DNA of 64,000 nucleotides from Fretibacterium sp. OH1220_COT-178 (GTDB taxonomy: Bacteria; Synergistota; Synergistia; Synergistales; Aminobacteriaceae): NCBI RefSeq assembly GCF_003860125.1, contig NZ_RQYL01000002.1:62001-126000 (forward strand), in the 5' to 3' direction. The notes below the pieces were generated by a model. The model made no database searches and was not told the DNA's origin. It was given only the letters and a program-made list of their open reading frames with translations. Below, piece by piece: positions 27,041 through 37,005 of this stretch (the stretch's first letter is position 1; the number at the start of each line of letters is the position of its first letter). The translations under genes and the position numbers were made by a program.

Positions 27041-28393
27041 ATGTCTCCCTTACCGATAGAAAAGCTTTTCCGATCCTCTCGGAGCGAACCCAGTCATTTG
27101 TTCTCGGGCTTTTGGGTCCTGGCGGCAGCGTTGGGCTCCCTTTACTACGGCAACGCCTTCATCGCCCATATCCTCGGCTCCCAGGAGCAGGGAATCGGAT
27201 CGGCCGTCTTCCTGCTTTCCATAACGAGGATGCTGGTCCACGGGACTCAGAACCTGCTCCTTCTCTCCGGCTGGCATATGATCGCCCGGGGTGTGGCGCA
27301 GCGATTTCCGAGAGTCGAGGACTCGGTGACGATCCTGCTTCCCCCTTCCGGGCTGGTGGTCAGTTTCTATCTGCTGTTCTTTGTGGCGCCCAAACTCCGC
27401 CTGATGTTCCCGGTACACGTCGCCATCCTGTTCCTTCTGATGGTGCTGTTCCAACTCCTCATGCTCCGGGTCGAGGATGGACTGGACCGGTATGCGGCCC
27501 TTCTGCTCTGGATTTTTTCCTTTCAGAGTCTGGAACTGTTCTCCAGCTTCTCCGAGGCATCCGGAAACATCCCGGCACAGGACACGACGGCCCTCGGCAT
27601 GGCGGGAACCGCGCTTTTCTTCAGTTTTCTCACCGGAGCCGTCTCCTCCACCTGGCTCATATCCCGCTATTCCACCCGGGTCAGTCTGCTGCGTCAGACC
27701 TGGACCAAATCGGAGCTCAGAAGCGCGCCTGAGGACACGGGACTCAAGGCGGTGACTATGGTCGACGTCAACAACCTGGCCCATGACCTCAAAAACCCGA
27801 TCGCAGCGATCAAGGGAACCGCGGCGATGCTCCACAAAAGCACGCCCTCGGAGAAGAGCGCCCTCATCCTCAAGGCGGCGGAGTATATGGATAACATGGT
27901 CCGGGAACTCCTGATGGAGGACGAGAGAAATGCGGTGAAGGTCCTCGATCTCTGCGCGACGATAGACCGTCACATCCGCCCCTTCCCCTGGGGAAAGGAC
28001 GTGACGATAACGATTCATCCTGCAGCCGAGGCGCTCTCGATCTCGGCCAACAAGATACGCCTCCTTCGCGCGGTGTTCAACGTTCTGGACAACGCATGGA
28101 GGGCCAACGAGACGACGGGGGGCCGTGGCATCGAACTTCAGGTGCGCCGCAACGCCGATTACCTGGAGCTCGATATCCTCGACAACGGTCCCGGCTACAG
28201 GGCGGAACGCGCGCAATCCGCCAAATCCGGCTGGGGCTCGACGGGACTGGGGCTGGCCTTCACGCGCCGCGTGATCTCCCTGCACGGCGGCTCGCTTCTG
28301 ATCGCCGACAGGGTCGACCGGAAGCGGGGAACGCGGGTCCTCATCTCTCTTCCGATCCTGTCAAAGCCGTCGGACACCTTCGGCGCCGTCTGA
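27041..28393 (+). CDS. Membrane sensor histidine kinase
   Basis: The protein has about 450 residues. I chose ATG 27041, 6 bases after AGGAGG; upstream ATGs fall in the promoter. Roughly six hydrophobic segments fill residues ~20-230 (for example [13 protein letters not shown]-like, [28 protein letters not shown]). The catalytic part has an H-box in [22 protein letters not shown], an N-box [11 protein letters not shown]1 [10 protein letters not shown] and G2 [12 protein letters not shown]. It would autophosphorylate on His and signal to a response regulator, but none is encoded nearby. Its input is unknown. The last 53 bases overlap the convergent dedA-like gene. Confidence 0.9.
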   Translation: MSPLPIEKLFRSSRSEPSHLFSGFWVLAAALGSLYYGNAFIAHILGSQEQGIGSAVFLLSITRMLVHGTQNLLLLSGWHMIARGVAQRFPRVEDSVTILLPPSGLVVSFYLLFFVAPKLRLMFPVHVAILFLLMVLFQLLMLRVEDGLDRYAALLLWIFSFQSLELFSSFSEASGNIPAQDTTALGMAGTALFFSFLTGAVSSTWLISRYSTRVSLLRQTWTKSELRSAPEDTGLKAVTMVDVNNLAHDLKNPIAAIKGTAAMLHKSTPSEKSALILKAAEYMDNMVRELLMEDERNAVKVLDLCATIDRHIRPFPWGKDVTITIHPAAEALSISANKIRLLRAVFNVLDNAWRANETTGGRGIELQVRRNADYLELDILDNGPGYRAERAQSAKSGWGSTGLGLAFTRRVISLHGGSLLIADRVDRKRGTRVLISLPILSKPSDTFGAV

Positions 28394-29075
28394 ATCGCAG
28401 ACAAAGGACGTATGCGAGGACGAGGAGGAAGGCCCCTCCCACGCAGACGAGGGGCAGGATGTGCAGATAATGGGAAAGCCGCTCCTGATGCTCGCCCAGA
28501 AGATACCCCACGAGCGTCAGGACCACCACCCAGATCCCGGCCCCGAGGGACGTGAAGGCGGTGAACAACCCCAGGTTCATTCGCGCCACCCCGGCAGGGA
28601 GCGAGATGTACTGGCGAATGACCGGAAGGAGGCGCCCTACGAAGGTGCTGACATGTCCGTGTCGGGCAAAGAATTTCTCCGCCTTTTCCACGGATTCCGC
28701 GGATACGAAGAAATATTTCCCGTATCTCAGCAAAAAGGGCCGTCCGAACCTCACCGCAACCCAGTAATTGAAAAGCGCCCCCAAAAGGCTCCCCAGAAGC
28801 CCCGAGGCGATCGCCGCCAGGAGCGACATCTCCCCCCTCCACGCCAGGTAGCCGGCAGGCGGCAGGACCACCTCGCTGGGGAAAGGAAAGAAGGACGACT
28901 CCAAAAACATCAGAGCTACGATCCCGGGGTAGCCCATGCGCCCGATCGTCGCCACGAGCCACTCCGTGGAATCCTTCAGAAGCCCGATCAGGGGCTCGGA
29001 GAAGTACAGGACGAGTCCCCCTCCAAGCAGGAGGGCAAGGACCAATGCCCAGCCCGCGACCCCTCGGCGGATCAA
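28341..29075 (-). CDS. DedA family membrane protein
   Basis: The protein has about 244 residues. The start is TTG 29075, 7 bases after GGAGG and overlapping the dapF stop (TTGA). A TTG two codons upstream is also possible. It has the DedA pattern: [31 protein letters not shown] near residue 50, then [18 protein letters not shown], then [32 protein letters not shown] and late hydrophobic segments. DedA proteins are inner-membrane, proton-linked lipid-carrier transporters or scramblases. It is translationally coupled to dapF. The 3' end overlaps the kinase gene by 53 bases. Confidence 0.93.
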   Translation of the reverse strand: MIRRGVAGWALVLALLLGGGLVLYFSEPLIGLLKDSTEWLVATIGRMGYPGIVALMFLESSFFPFPSEVVLPPAGYLAWRGEMSLLAAIASGLLGSLLGALFNYWVAVRFGRPFLLRYGKYFFVSAESVEKAEKFFARHGHVSTFVGRLLPVIRQYISLPAGVARMNLGLFTAFTSLGAGIWVVVLTLVGYLLGEHQERLSHYLHILPLVCVGGAFLLVLAYVLCLRFRRRRRCPTALTGSEER

Positions 29076-29899
29076 GACCAAGCCTCCTCGAACAGCGTTC
29101 CGGAGGCCACCAGAGCCGTGCGCCCTCTGAGCCAAGCCCGAGCAGAGGCGTTGTCCGAGGCGAACTCCAGCCGCACCGTATTGGTACCTCCCGGGTTGAC
29201 CACCCGGATTGGCGCGCAGAGGCTCCAGACCAGGACGCCGGCGACCGCAACGGCCACGCACCCCGTCCCGCAGGAGTCCGTCAGATCCTCGACGCCCCGT
29301 TCATAGGTGACGGCCGCGACATCCCCGGAGGGCAGCCGGCGGGCAAAGGTGACGTTGGCGCCCTCCGGAAAGAGCTCCGCGTCGTACCGTACCGTCCGCC
29401 CGATCTCCCGCATCGCGTTCTCCGAATACTCCTCATCCGAAAGCAGAACGCAGTGCGGCACCCCCACGGTGAGGAAGACGAAGGGAAACTCGACGCCCCC
29501 CGCACGCAGGCTTCGGCCGAAGATGCCCCCGGCGAGATCGACGCGTCCCATGTCCAGTTCGACAAAAGGCGGCTCGACCGTGGCCTCGATCAGCCCCGAT
29601 TCGGTGATGAAGCGCATCGGCGAGGAGGCGATGCCCCTTTCGTAGGCGTAGCGCGCGAGGGCCCGGGCCCCGTTGCCGCACATCTCCGCCTCGCTGCCGT
29701 CGGCATTGAAGATGCGCATCCTGAAATCGGCTCCCTCGGTCCGCTCCACGGCCATCAGGCCATCCGCCCCTATCGAAGCGCGCCTGCGGCACAGAGCGAC
29801 GGCCGCAGACCGCAGGTCCGCCCCCGAAAGCCGCCCCTCCCGGTTGTCCAGGACGACGAAGTCGTTCCCGTTTCCGTGAACCTTGAAAAAATCGACCAA
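29072..29899 (-). CDS. dapF: Diaminopimelate epimerase
   Basis: The protein has 275 residues. The start is TTG 29899, 8 bases after GGAGG; no in-frame ATG fits. It interconverts LL- and meso-diaminopimelate for lysine and peptidoglycan. Both active-site Cys are present: [10 protein letters not shown] (about residue 72) and [10 protein letters not shown] (about 216). The N-terminal [19 protein letters not shown] is a classic DapF start. The length is typical. The gene is followed by dedA with a four-base overlap and shares a bidirectional -10 region with the selenoprotein gene. Confidence 0.95.
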   Translation of the reverse strand: MVDFFKVHGNGNDFVVLDNREGRLSGADLRSAAVALCRRRASIGADGLMAVERTEGADFRMRIFNADGSEAEMCGNGARALARYAYERGIASSPMRFITESGLIEATVEPPFVELDMGRVDLAGGIFGRSLRAGGVEFPFVFLTVGVPHCVLLSDEEYSENAMREIGRTVRYDAELFPEGANVTFARRLPSGDVAAVTYERGVEDLTDSCGTGCVAVAVAGVLVWSLCAPIRVVNPGGTNTVRLEFASDNASARAWLRGRTALVASGTLFEEAWS

Positions 29900-29947
29900 A
29901 ACCCATACCTCCAGACAAAGCCGGCGATCTTTCCTGCATTGCCTTAT

Positions 29948-29955
29948 ATTATAAT
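29948..29955. promoter_or_regulatory. Bidirectional -10 element between dapF and the selenoprotein gene
   Basis: The palindrome ATTATAAT gives TATAAT on both strands (29950-29955 plus, 29953-29948 minus). It could start transcription leftward into dapF and rightward into the gene at 30063. Neither direction has a clear -35. Confidence 0.5.
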
Positions 29956-30062
29956 GACGATGCTCCGGCAGCACCCGAAATCCTCCGCCGGACACAAAAT
30001 CCACATCATGAACCGTTATTTTAACCGACCCTCGTACGGAGGGCCAGAGGGGGAAGACGGAG

Positions 30063-30401
30063 ATGGCACCAAGATTGAAGGTCATCATGGAACACGGCGG
30101 CTACCGCTGCGGCTGAGGAGGCGGGAGGGGCACCTACACCCCGGAAGAGAAGGCTTCTTTTCCTCAACAGCAGAAGAACCATCAGGCCGTAGGAGAGCTG
30201 CTGCGCGCCCTGCGGGACCATTATGGGGACCGTTTGGACGTCTGCCTCATCGACCCGCGAAATATCCTGGCTTTTTTCGACAACATCCGCTACCGCGTCC
30301 GGCCGTCGCGTCCCACCTGGATCCTGGACCGGGACAAGATCTGCGACGGCATTCCCCGACTCGAGACCTTGATGGAGGCCATCGATCGCCGCCTGTCCTG
30401 A
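30063..30401 (+). CDS. Candidate selenoprotein with thioredoxin fold (in-frame TGA, Cys-Gly-Sec)
   Basis: From ATG 30063, behind AGAGGGGG, the frame reads 17 codons to a TGA (30114-30116) and continues open for 94 more codons to a second TGA at 30399. Reading the first TGA as selenocysteine gives a 112-residue protein: a start strand LKVIMEHGGY, then C16-G17-Sec18-GGG, then TYTPEEKASF, a helix (VGELLRALRDHYG), a strand DVCLIDPRN, and RPSRPTWILDRDK with the cis-Pro expected of thioredoxin folds, ending in a helix. Both sides of the TGA follow one codon pattern and one fold, so this is not two genes. It resembles the thioredoxin-like (seleno)proteins of anaerobes. A GGGG/CCCC stem about 15 bases past the TGA is a possible SECIS. 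The likely role is thiol redox. No selA/B/C/D is in the window. Confidence 0.8.
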
Positions 30402-30590
30402 TCTTCCTCCGAAAACGTGGCGCAAGCCGGCACTTTGCGGTACAATGCCAGGCGCTCAATCCATTAAGGGGATACGCAACGGCAAGGGAGCACGCGCATT
30501 CGAGACGATCTTGTCCCTTGTTGAAATTACGGAACGAACCGCAGACACGGTTTATCCTCGAACACGCAACAAGGAGGCAAGGGAAACACC

Positions 30591-32447
30591 ATGCAGGCCG
30601 AAAAAATACGCAACCTCGCCATCGTGGCGCACATCGACCACGGCAAGACGACCCTCATCGACTCCATCTTCAGGGCGGCCCAGACATTCAGCGAACGCAC
30701 CCAGCTTGCGGAACGGGTGATGGATTCCGGCGCGCTCGAGCGCGAACGCGGAATCACGATCCGCTCCAAGCCCTGCACCGTGGAGTGGAAGGGCTATCTC
30801 ATCAACATCATCGACACCCCCGGCCACGCCGACTTCTCCGGCGAGGTGGAGCGCATCCTCTCCACGGTGGACTCGGTCATCCTGATCGTCGATGCCAACG
30901 AGGGCCCCATGCCCCAGACCCGCTACGTGCTGAAACACGCGCTGTCCATCGGAATGCGCCCCCTGGTGTTCATCAACAAGGTCGATCGGGAGGGAGCCGA
31001 CCCCGACGGAGCCCTGAACCAGACCTTCGACCTCTTCTTCGAGCTCGGAGCGACGGACGAACAGGCGGACTTTCCCGTGCTCTACGGCTCCGGCCTCAGC
31101 GGCTGGGCCGTCAAGGACCTGAAGGGGACGAAGCGAGAGGGCATGGACGACCTCTTTCAGGCGATCATCGACCACGTCCCGGCCCCCAAAGTCGACCCGG
31201 ACGAGCCCTTCCTGATGCAGGTCAGCACGCTGGCCTGGAACGAATATGTGGGGCGCATCGGCTGCGGCAAGATCCTGCAGGGACGCATCCGTAAAGGCGA
31301 TCCGTTTGTCCGCGTCTCCACGAAATGGCGGTCCGCGCGGCACGAGGAGGGCAATTGGGACATCACCGGAACGGAGAGCGCCCGGGTCGCCCAGCTCTGG
31401 GTCACCCGCGGCCTGGAGCGGACCGAGGTGGACGAGGTCGGGGCGGGGGACATCGTCTGGCTGACCGGCCCCACGGAGATCGGGATCGGCGATACCTTCG
31501 CGGCGGCGGAGCTGGCGGAGACGCCTTTGAAGCCCCTCGCGATCGAGGAACCGACGGTCTCGATGTTCTTCCTCGTCAACTCGGGCCCCTTCGCGGGGCG
31601 CGAGGGGCAGGCCGTGACGTTGCGCCAGCTCAAGGCCCGGTTGGAACGGGAGATGCACGTCAACGTCTCGCTGCGCATGGAGGACCTGGGACGCCCCGAC
31701 GGGGTCAAGGTCTCGGGCCGGGGCGAGCTTCAGTTGGGCATCCTCATCGAGGAGATGCGACGCGAGGGCATGGAGTTCTGCATATCCAAGCCCGAGGTCA
31801 TCACGAAGACGGAGGACGGAGTCCTGATGGAGCCCTACGAGCTTCTGACCATCGACGTCCCCGAGGAACATCAGGGCATCGTCTTCGAAAAACTGGCCAA
31901 GCGCAAGGGCAAGGTGAAGAACATCGAGAACCAGTCCCGGGGCCTGCTGCGGATCGAGTTCGAGATCCCCACGCGCGGCCTGATCGGCTATCGGGGCGAA
32001 TTTCTGACGGACACGCGGGGGTTGGGCATCATGTCCAACTGCACCATGGGCTACGGGCCCTGGGCCGGCGACCTGACCTCCCGCAGCCGGGGCTCGCTCG
32101 TCAGCCTGGACACCGGCGAGGCGACGGCCTACCAGCTCGAGAACCTCCAGGAGCGCGGGACGCTCTTCATCTCCCCTCTCGATCCCGTGTACGCGGGGAT
32201 GATCGTCGGCGAGAACAGCCGTCCCGGGGACATGCCCTGCAACCCCACCAAGAAGAAACAGCAGACCAACCACCGTTCCGCCACCAAGGAGGCGACGACC
32301 AAGCTGGACGTGCCGCGGCGCATGCCCCTGGAGAAGGCAATGGAGTGGATCGAGAACGACGAGCTGGTGGAGGTGACTCCGCAGTCCATACGCCTGCGCA
32401 AGGCCATTCTCGACGAGCTGGAGCGGCGCAAGGCCGGACGGAAATAA
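30591..32447 (+). CDS. typA: Ribosome-associated translational GTPase TypA/BipA
   Basis: The protein has 618 residues; ATG 30591 follows a purine-rich AAGG site. G-domain motifs: [12 protein letters not shown] (P-loop), GITIRSK (switch I), [12 protein letters not shown] (G3) and [10 protein letters not shown] (G4). EF-G-like domains II, III and V are followed by the TypA-specific C-terminal domain ([40 protein letters not shown]-like). It binds the ribosome and helps 50S assembly under stress or cold. It is probably monocistronic, with a strong bidirectional terminator right after it. Confidence 0.96.
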   Translation: MQAEKIRNLAIVAHIDHGKTTLIDSIFRAAQTFSERTQLAERVMDSGALERERGITIRSKPCTVEWKGYLINIIDTPGHADFSGEVERILSTVDSVILIVDANEGPMPQTRYVLKHALSIGMRPLVFINKVDREGADPDGALNQTFDLFFELGATDEQADFPVLYGSGLSGWAVKDLKGTKREGMDDLFQAIIDHVPAPKVDPDEPFLMQVSTLAWNEYVGRIGCGKILQGRIRKGDPFVRVSTKWRSARHEEGNWDITGTESARVAQLWVTRGLERTEVDEVGAGDIVWLTGPTEIGIGDTFAAAELAETPLKPLAIEEPTVSMFFLVNSGPFAGREGQAVTLRQLKARLEREMHVNVSLRMEDLGRPDGVKVSGRGELQLGILIEEMRREGMEFCISKPEVITKTEDGVLMEPYELLTIDVPEEHQGIVFEKLAKRKGKVKNIENQSRGLLRIEFEIPTRGLIGYRGEFLTDTRGLGIMSNCTMGYGPWAGDLTSRSRGSLVSLDTGEATAYQLENLQERGTLFISPLDPVYAGMIVGENSRPGDMPCNPTKKKQQTNHRSATKEATTKLDVPRRMPLEKAMEWIENDELVEVTPQSIRLRKAILDELERRKAGRK

Positions 32448-32457
32448 GGCCAGACGA

Positions 32458-32485
32458 TGAGGCCGGCCCTTGAAGGCCGGCCTCA
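32458..32485. terminator. Bidirectional hairpin between convergent typA and hflC
   Basis: TGAGGCCGGCC (32458-32468) pairs perfectly with GGCCGGCCTCA (32475-32485) around a six-base loop. It lies between the ends of the two convergent genes. Confidence 0.75.
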
Positions 32486-32520
32486 CTCCTTCCTCCTCCT
32501 TGGGAGGCCCGCGACACGCC

Positions 32521-33405
32521 TCAGTTCTGCGGTGCGGACTCCGAGGCCGGGGCGTTGTCCTTCAGGTACCGGAACAATCCCTTGCCGGGGTCGACGACCA
32601 GGACCGTCTCCTTCCTCAGCCCCTTCTGGAAGAATTCGATCGCCTTCATCTGCTCGTAGAGGCTGAAGGCCCGGCCCATGGCCTGGGAGATGATGACCTG
32701 CGCCTCCTTGTCCCCCTCCCCGCGGAGCGTCTGGCCCTGCTTGAAGGCCGAGGCGATGATCTCCTGCGCTTTTCGGTTCGCCTCCGCGGTGATGCGGTTG
32801 GCCTGGGCGCGCCCCGCGGCCAGGATGCCCTGGGCGATCCTCACGCGCTCGGACTTCATGTTCGAGTAGATGGCCTGGAGGTTCTGCTCCGGCAGGGTGA
32901 AGTTCCGTATCGCGGTGCGAACCACGGTGATGCCCATATTCTTGGTCTGGGCACGCACCCGCTCCGTCGTCGCGTCGATAATCTCGTCCCTCTTGTCGTT
33001 GAGGATATCTTCGTAGGTATAGAGCCCTGCGACGACGCGAATGGAGCCGAAGATCACGTCGTCGATACGGCGCGCCAGGGTCTCCGCACTGCGTATCCGC
33101 GTGTGGAACGCCTGGGGATCGTCGATCCGGTAGAGGAGGAACGTGTCGAAGATCACGTTGCGCTTGTCGCCCAGAACGGTCTCCACCGGTGCGGAATCAT
33201 GCTCCTGAAGCCACTTGGGGTAGGCATAGACCACGTCTAGGAACGGAACCTTGACGTGCACCCCCGGCGTCGAGTGGACGCGAACGATCTTTCCGAAACG
33301 CGTGACCACCGCGTGCTGGTTCACCGGGACGATATAGAAGGTCCCGCTGGTCAGCAGAAAGCCCAGCAGCAAAAGGCCGCCGAAAAACGTCAGCCACTTC
33401 TTCAT
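32521..33405 (-). CDS. hflC: HflC-like SPFH/prohibitin membrane protein
   Basis: The protein has 294 residues. One N-terminal membrane anchor (LTFFGGLLLLGFLLTSGTFYIV) is followed by an SPFH/band-7 domain (VNQHAVVTRFGKIV, GVHVKVPFLD, DTFLLYRIDDPQAF). A helical coiled-coil region has the HflC hallmark SERVRIAQGILAAGRAQANRI and GEGDKEAQVI. With HflK it forms a cage around the FtsH protease and limits its access to membrane substrates. Its start overlaps the hflK stop by four bases (ATGA). No ftsH is nearby. Confidence 0.93.
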   Translation of the reverse strand: MKKWLTFFGGLLLLGFLLTSGTFYIVPVNQHAVVTRFGKIVRVHSTPGVHVKVPFLDVVYAYPKWLQEHDSAPVETVLGDKRNVIFDTFLLYRIDDPQAFHTRIRSAETLARRIDDVIFGSIRVVAGLYTYEDILNDKRDEIIDATTERVRAQTKNMGITVVRTAIRNFTLPEQNLQAIYSNMKSERVRIAQGILAAGRAQANRITAEANRKAQEIIASAFKQGQTLRGEGDKEAQVIISQAMGRAFSLYEQMKAIEFFQKGLRKETVLVVDPGKGLFRYLKDNAPASESAPQN

Positions 33406-34448
33406 CGCTTCTCACCTCCGGCCTCGACGGCGGACTGACCGAAAAGGGAGCCCCACGGCAGCGGAAGGAGCTTGATCGTCCCCGCGGCCCCGCTCCCTTC
33501 CAGGCCATCGACGAAGACCACCTTCAGGTTTTTCCAGACCTCCGTCATGCCCTCGGCCCACATGTTGAGCCGGGTCAGTTCGGGGTTCAAGGCGTAGGCC
33601 TCCTGCAGGAGGTTCAGGCGTGCAGCCTCCCCCTCGGCTTCGGAGATGCGTTTGAACTTGTAGGCCTCCCCCTCGTTGATGAGGATGGAAGCTTGCCCCT
33701 CCGCCTCCGGGACGACCTTGTTCGCATGCGCCTCCGCCTGATAGAGCATGTTCTTCACCTGCTCCTCGGCGGAGGTGACGCTGTTGTACTCCTCCTTGAT
33801 GGCCTCACTGACATTGGTCTCCTGCAGCAGCACCTCGTCGATGCGGATCCCCGCCTGCAGGGAGTCGAAGATCGCCTGCAGCGTCTCGAAGGCCGTTTCC
33901 TGTATCCTCTGCTTTCCACTAGTCAGCCCCTCGTCGAACATCATGCCCGCAAAGATCCTCCGCATCGTTGCCATGCAGAGGTCCCGAAGCATCCGCTCCT
34001 TGTCCGCCTCCCTGAGCGGCAGGTTGAAAAGATACCGTTCCGGGGCCCCGATGTGGTAGTGCAGAACCCACTCGACCTCAATCAGTTTGTTGTCCTTCGT
34101 CAGCATCAACCGCTCGTTCGCGACCGGCATCTCGGGAACCCCGTGCCCGCCGCCGTCCCGAAGCCGAAAGCCGAATTCAAGGCTCCTCTTGCGATCCGAT
34201 GCGATCATGTGGACCTCGTCGACGAAGGGCAGCTTGAAGTGCAGCCCCGGGACCTCGACCGACGCGACGCGCCCGAAGCGCAAGACGATCCCCCTCGAAT
34301 CCGAGGGAACGGTGTACATATTTGTCAGGAGGAGCAGCCCCACAAGCAGAAGCAGAGCAGCCCACAGGACGTTTTTCATGAAAAAGCGAAGCACCCGCCC
34401 CTTGAAGCCCGGATCGTTGGGATCCGGCATTACGATCACCCGCGCCAT
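33402..34448 (-). CDS. hflK: HflK-like SPFH/prohibitin membrane protein
   Basis: The protein has about 348 residues. I chose ATG 34448, 7 bases after GGGGAGG; an in-frame ATG two codons earlier is too close to it. It has one membrane anchor (VLWAALLLLVGLLLLTNMYTV), an SPFH domain (SRGIVLRFGRVASVEVPGLHFKLPF) and a long helical stretch with QAEAHANKVVPEAEGQASILI. It is the partner of HflC in the FtsH-regulating complex. The two genes overlap and form one operon. Confidence 0.93.
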   Translation of the reverse strand: MARVIVMPDPNDPGFKGRVLRFFMKNVLWAALLLLVGLLLLTNMYTVPSDSRGIVLRFGRVASVEVPGLHFKLPFVDEVHMIASDRKRSLEFGFRLRDGGGHGVPEMPVANERLMLTKDNKLIEVEWVLHYHIGAPERYLFNLPLREADKERMLRDLCMATMRRIFAGMMFDEGLTSGKQRIQETAFETLQAIFDSLQAGIRIDEVLLQETNVSEAIKEEYNSVTSAEEQVKNMLYQAEAHANKVVPEAEGQASILINEGEAYKFKRISEAEGEAARLNLLQEAYALNPELTRLNMWAEGMTEVWKNLKVVFVDGLEGSGAAGTIKLLPLPWGSLFGQSAVEAGGEKR

Positions 34449-34509
34449 GGACATTCCTCCCCAATCGGGCTCCACGCCCTAAACCGCTGTACCCCTTCCA
34501 TTTTTGACA

Positions 34510-35631
34510 TCACTCCGCATCCCGCAGGGGAATGGCAAAGGACACCGTGGTCCCCTTGCCGGGGGTGCTGGAGATGGAGAAGTTTCCGCCCTGTATCGTC
34601 ACGCGCTCCTCCATGTTCTGGAGTCCGTAGGAGCCCCGTTCGCGTGCCGCCTGTCTCTCGCGCTCCACGTCGAACCCCCTCCCGTCGTCCATCACCAACA
34701 CTTTTAGAGTCCGCTTGGAACTGCCTATGGAGACCCGAATGTTCGCGGCCCCATTCCTCGCAGCGTTGATGACGGCCTGGTGCAGGGTCTTGAAGACGTT
34801 GCTTCGCTGACTGACGGGCACTTCGTCAAGCTTGCCGGTCAGCTTGCAGCTCACTTCGACCCCCCACATCTGACGGACCTGCTCGGCCAGACGCCGAAGC
34901 GGCAGTTCAAAACCACTTTCGATCCCCGTGGGACTCAATCCGAACAACAAAGAACGAACCTCGCTGAGACCGGTCCTCAGCTGCCCCACAGCCAAATTCA
35001 GCTCCCCGGAGGCCGCGGCGCCGTCCCCCCGCGCCAGGAGTTCCTGGGCCATCTCCAGGCTCAGTCCTGCAGCCGAGAAGGACTGGGTAGGCCCATCGTG
35101 GAGCTCTCGCGCAAAGGAGCGCGCCTCGCGCTCCGCGATCTGGAACGCCATGGCGAGGGCCTTCTCGTTCCTTATAGCCCCCTGTTCCGGGGAGAACTCC
35201 TCGGGCAGGCTGACCAGGTTCATCACCATACGAAGGCGCGTTCCCATACTCTCGCTCCGGGAGACGAGCCGCTCCAGGGTGCGTTCCTCCCTCTGGAGCT
35301 CCTCCTTGTGCGCGGAGAGGATACGATAGCGTTCCTCCAGGGATGCGTGCACCTTCATGGATTGAGACGCTCGCTCGTAGGCGGCCTTCTCCTGTTCCAG
35401 CGCCCCCTGCTGCGAGTGGCGCATCAGCTCCTCCCGAAGCAGCTCATACTCCTTAAAGGCGCGATCGATTTCAGCCGCCAAATCCCGCAGCTCCCGGGTC
35501 AGCGTTCGAAAACGATTTCTGGTCTTCTCGAGGCGATCGGACTCCTCCCGACGAATCGTGTCAAGTTCATGGAGACTCTCCTGAATGAAATGGAGGATAC
35601 GATCCTCGAGTTCCCCTACCTTGTTTGCCAT
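34510..35631 (-). CDS. Cytoplasmic DegS/NarL-type sensor histidine kinase
   Basis: The protein has about 373 residues from ATG 35631. Residues 1-~175 are a long coiled coil (repeated Glu/Arg/Leu heptads) without membrane segments. The HisKA_3 phosphoacceptor is SFARELHDGPTQSFSAAGLS (His near residue 178). The ATPase part includes a divergent N-box (TLHQAVINAARNGAA), the G1 box VMDDGRGFD and SYGLQNMEERV. This matches soluble DegS-type kinases, which phosphorylate LuxR-type response regulators. No such regulator is adjacent, so it is an orphan here. It may share a transcript with hflK-hflC, which begin 62 bases downstream on the same strand. Confidence 0.9.
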   Translation of the reverse strand: MANKVGELEDRILHFIQESLHELDTIRREESDRLEKTRNRFRTLTRELRDLAAEIDRAFKEYELLREELMRHSQQGALEQEKAAYERASQSMKVHASLEERYRILSAHKEELQREERTLERLVSRSESMGTRLRMVMNLVSLPEEFSPEQGAIRNEKALAMAFQIAEREARSFARELHDGPTQSFSAAGLSLEMAQELLARGDGAAASGELNLAVGQLRTGLSEVRSLLFGLSPTGIESGFELPLRRLAEQVRQMWGVEVSCKLTGKLDEVPVSQRSNVFKTLHQAVINAARNGAANIRVSIGSSKRTLKVLVMDDGRGFDVERERQAARERGSYGLQNMEERVTIQGGNFSISSTPGKGTTVSFAIPLRDAE

Positions 35632-35777
35632 ACAACACGCCCCCCGCGCAAAACGCCCCGAGCCCTTCTTCTCGTTCCGGGTTCTTCCGGCCTCCTCGAC
35701 CTCGGAATCCAAAGGGGCTCATGCCATCCAATGATGTGTGTCGAAAGACAGAAAGTCAGGTCGACGACAAAGCCAGT

Positions 35778-36602
35778 TCAAGCACCTCCAAGGCCGATCA
35801 TGACGTTCGCCCAGCGGCGCATCTCCGCCATTCCCGAGCCGCAGACGCGCAACGTCCGTCCTCCCAGGCGATCCGAACAGGGCAGTACGGCGGCCTGGTC
35901 ACATTGGGCGGTGGTGTGGAAGGTAATCCGTAAGTCGAAGGCGCCGTCCCCAATGTCCATTCGAGGAGCCTCGTTTTTTCGTATGCGCTCGACGGCGGAT
36001 GCAGCCGCCTCGCGAAGGACGACGGAACTGACCTCCGGGGCGAGGCAATCCGCCGAAGAGCGTCCATGGGCCGTCTTGACGCAGGCGGTCGTCACGCCGG
36101 GGCCCAGCAGCTTCTCAGCCTCGTCGCAGGCAGCCCGATCCCCGGTCACGAGGGCCACCGGAAGCCCCCGAGCGGCACAGGCCGCCGCATTCAAGCCGAT
36201 CTCCCCCACCTCGACCCCATTGAGTTCGACGGAGTAGACCCTTCCGCCGCTCACGGTATGGTCCAGAACGGCACGTCGCGTCCCAGCCATGGCGTGATAG
36301 CCAACGAAAAAGACCGCGTCGGCACCCTCGTAGCCCTCCAACATCCCCATCGTCTTGGGCCATCCGCTCAATAGGCGGGCTTCAGGGTTCAGACCTCCGA
36401 TATCCAGGTTTATCATGCGGTCATGGGAGTCGTTGACTAAGATATCCTCGACCCCCATATCCAGCAATCCTTCGATGACGGCGTTGACGTCGTGGAGCTG
36501 CATGCGGCACCCAAAGGCATACTCCGGCTTACCGCGGTCCGTCTGGTCGACGTTCACGACCCCTGTCGCACCCTCCATATCCGCGCTGATATAGACCCTC
36601 AT
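35778..36602 (-). CDS. M55 family D-aminopeptidase (DppA-like)
   Basis: The protein has 274 residues, the standard length. M55 enzymes are zinc D-aminopeptidases that form decamers and release N-terminal D-amino acids, for example from D-Ala-D-Ala. The metal ligands lie in the opening ISADMEGATGV, in NDSHDRM (near residue 60), in GYHAM (near 103) and in a late ALVTGD block. It is cytoplasmic with no signal sequence. A TAGAAT -10-like hexamer lies ~30 bases upstream on the reverse strand. Together with alr and the alanine symporter at 38-41 kb it suggests active D/L-alanine handling. Confidence 0.93.
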   Translation of the reverse strand: MRVYISADMEGATGVVNVDQTDRGKPEYAFGCRMQLHDVNAVIEGLLDMGVEDILVNDSHDRMINLDIGGLNPEARLLSGWPKTMGMLEGYEGADAVFFVGYHAMAGTRRAVLDHTVSGGRVYSVELNGVEVGEIGLNAAACAARGLPVALVTGDRAACDEAEKLLGPGVTTACVKTAHGRSSADCLAPEVSSVVLREAAASAVERIRKNEAPRMDIGDGAFDLRITFHTTAQCDQAAVLPCSDRLGGRTLRVCGSGMAEMRRWANVMIGLGGA

Positions 36603-37005
36603 CCTTCCATCCCCCGCTTCCCAACGATTCCCCTTATTCTACACGAGAGGGCCCAAAATTCACGCAGAAAATGGCGCAAGAGAGAGCTTTGTCATGGTTG
36701 CAAAACCGGCGAAGCAAAAAGAAAGCCCTCAAAGGAACGCCGTATCCAGTTCAACCTTCGCATCCGACAAGCTGAGCTCTAAATCCAAGTCCCTATCCCG
36801 CGAAGCTCGAATTGGGGCATCACAAATTTTTGACGACTGCTCCGGTGCTGGAGCAACTACGATTCTCAATCAATCGCGTACTTCGTTTTGTCGCTGCGCT
36901 CCGCTGGCTCACTGTCGACCGCCTGCAAATCATTCAGAGGGATAGCCTCCATATAATCTTAGTCACAACAAATCGATCTTCCCTGCCGTCTTTTGCCGCA
37001 TAGGA
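36603..37005. other. Unassigned, AT-richer stretch before tmRNA
   Basis: These ~400 bases have a more mixed base composition than their surroundings. Short frames on both strands show no recognisable protein, ribosome site or codon bias. A TATAAT occurs near 36953 on the plus strand. I see no tRNA or known RNA fold. Confidence 0.4.

Noticed and set aside
29045-31294. 749-residue forward frame across dapF, the selenoprotein and typA
   Set aside because: It overlaps three supported genes in another frame and its translation is low complexity.
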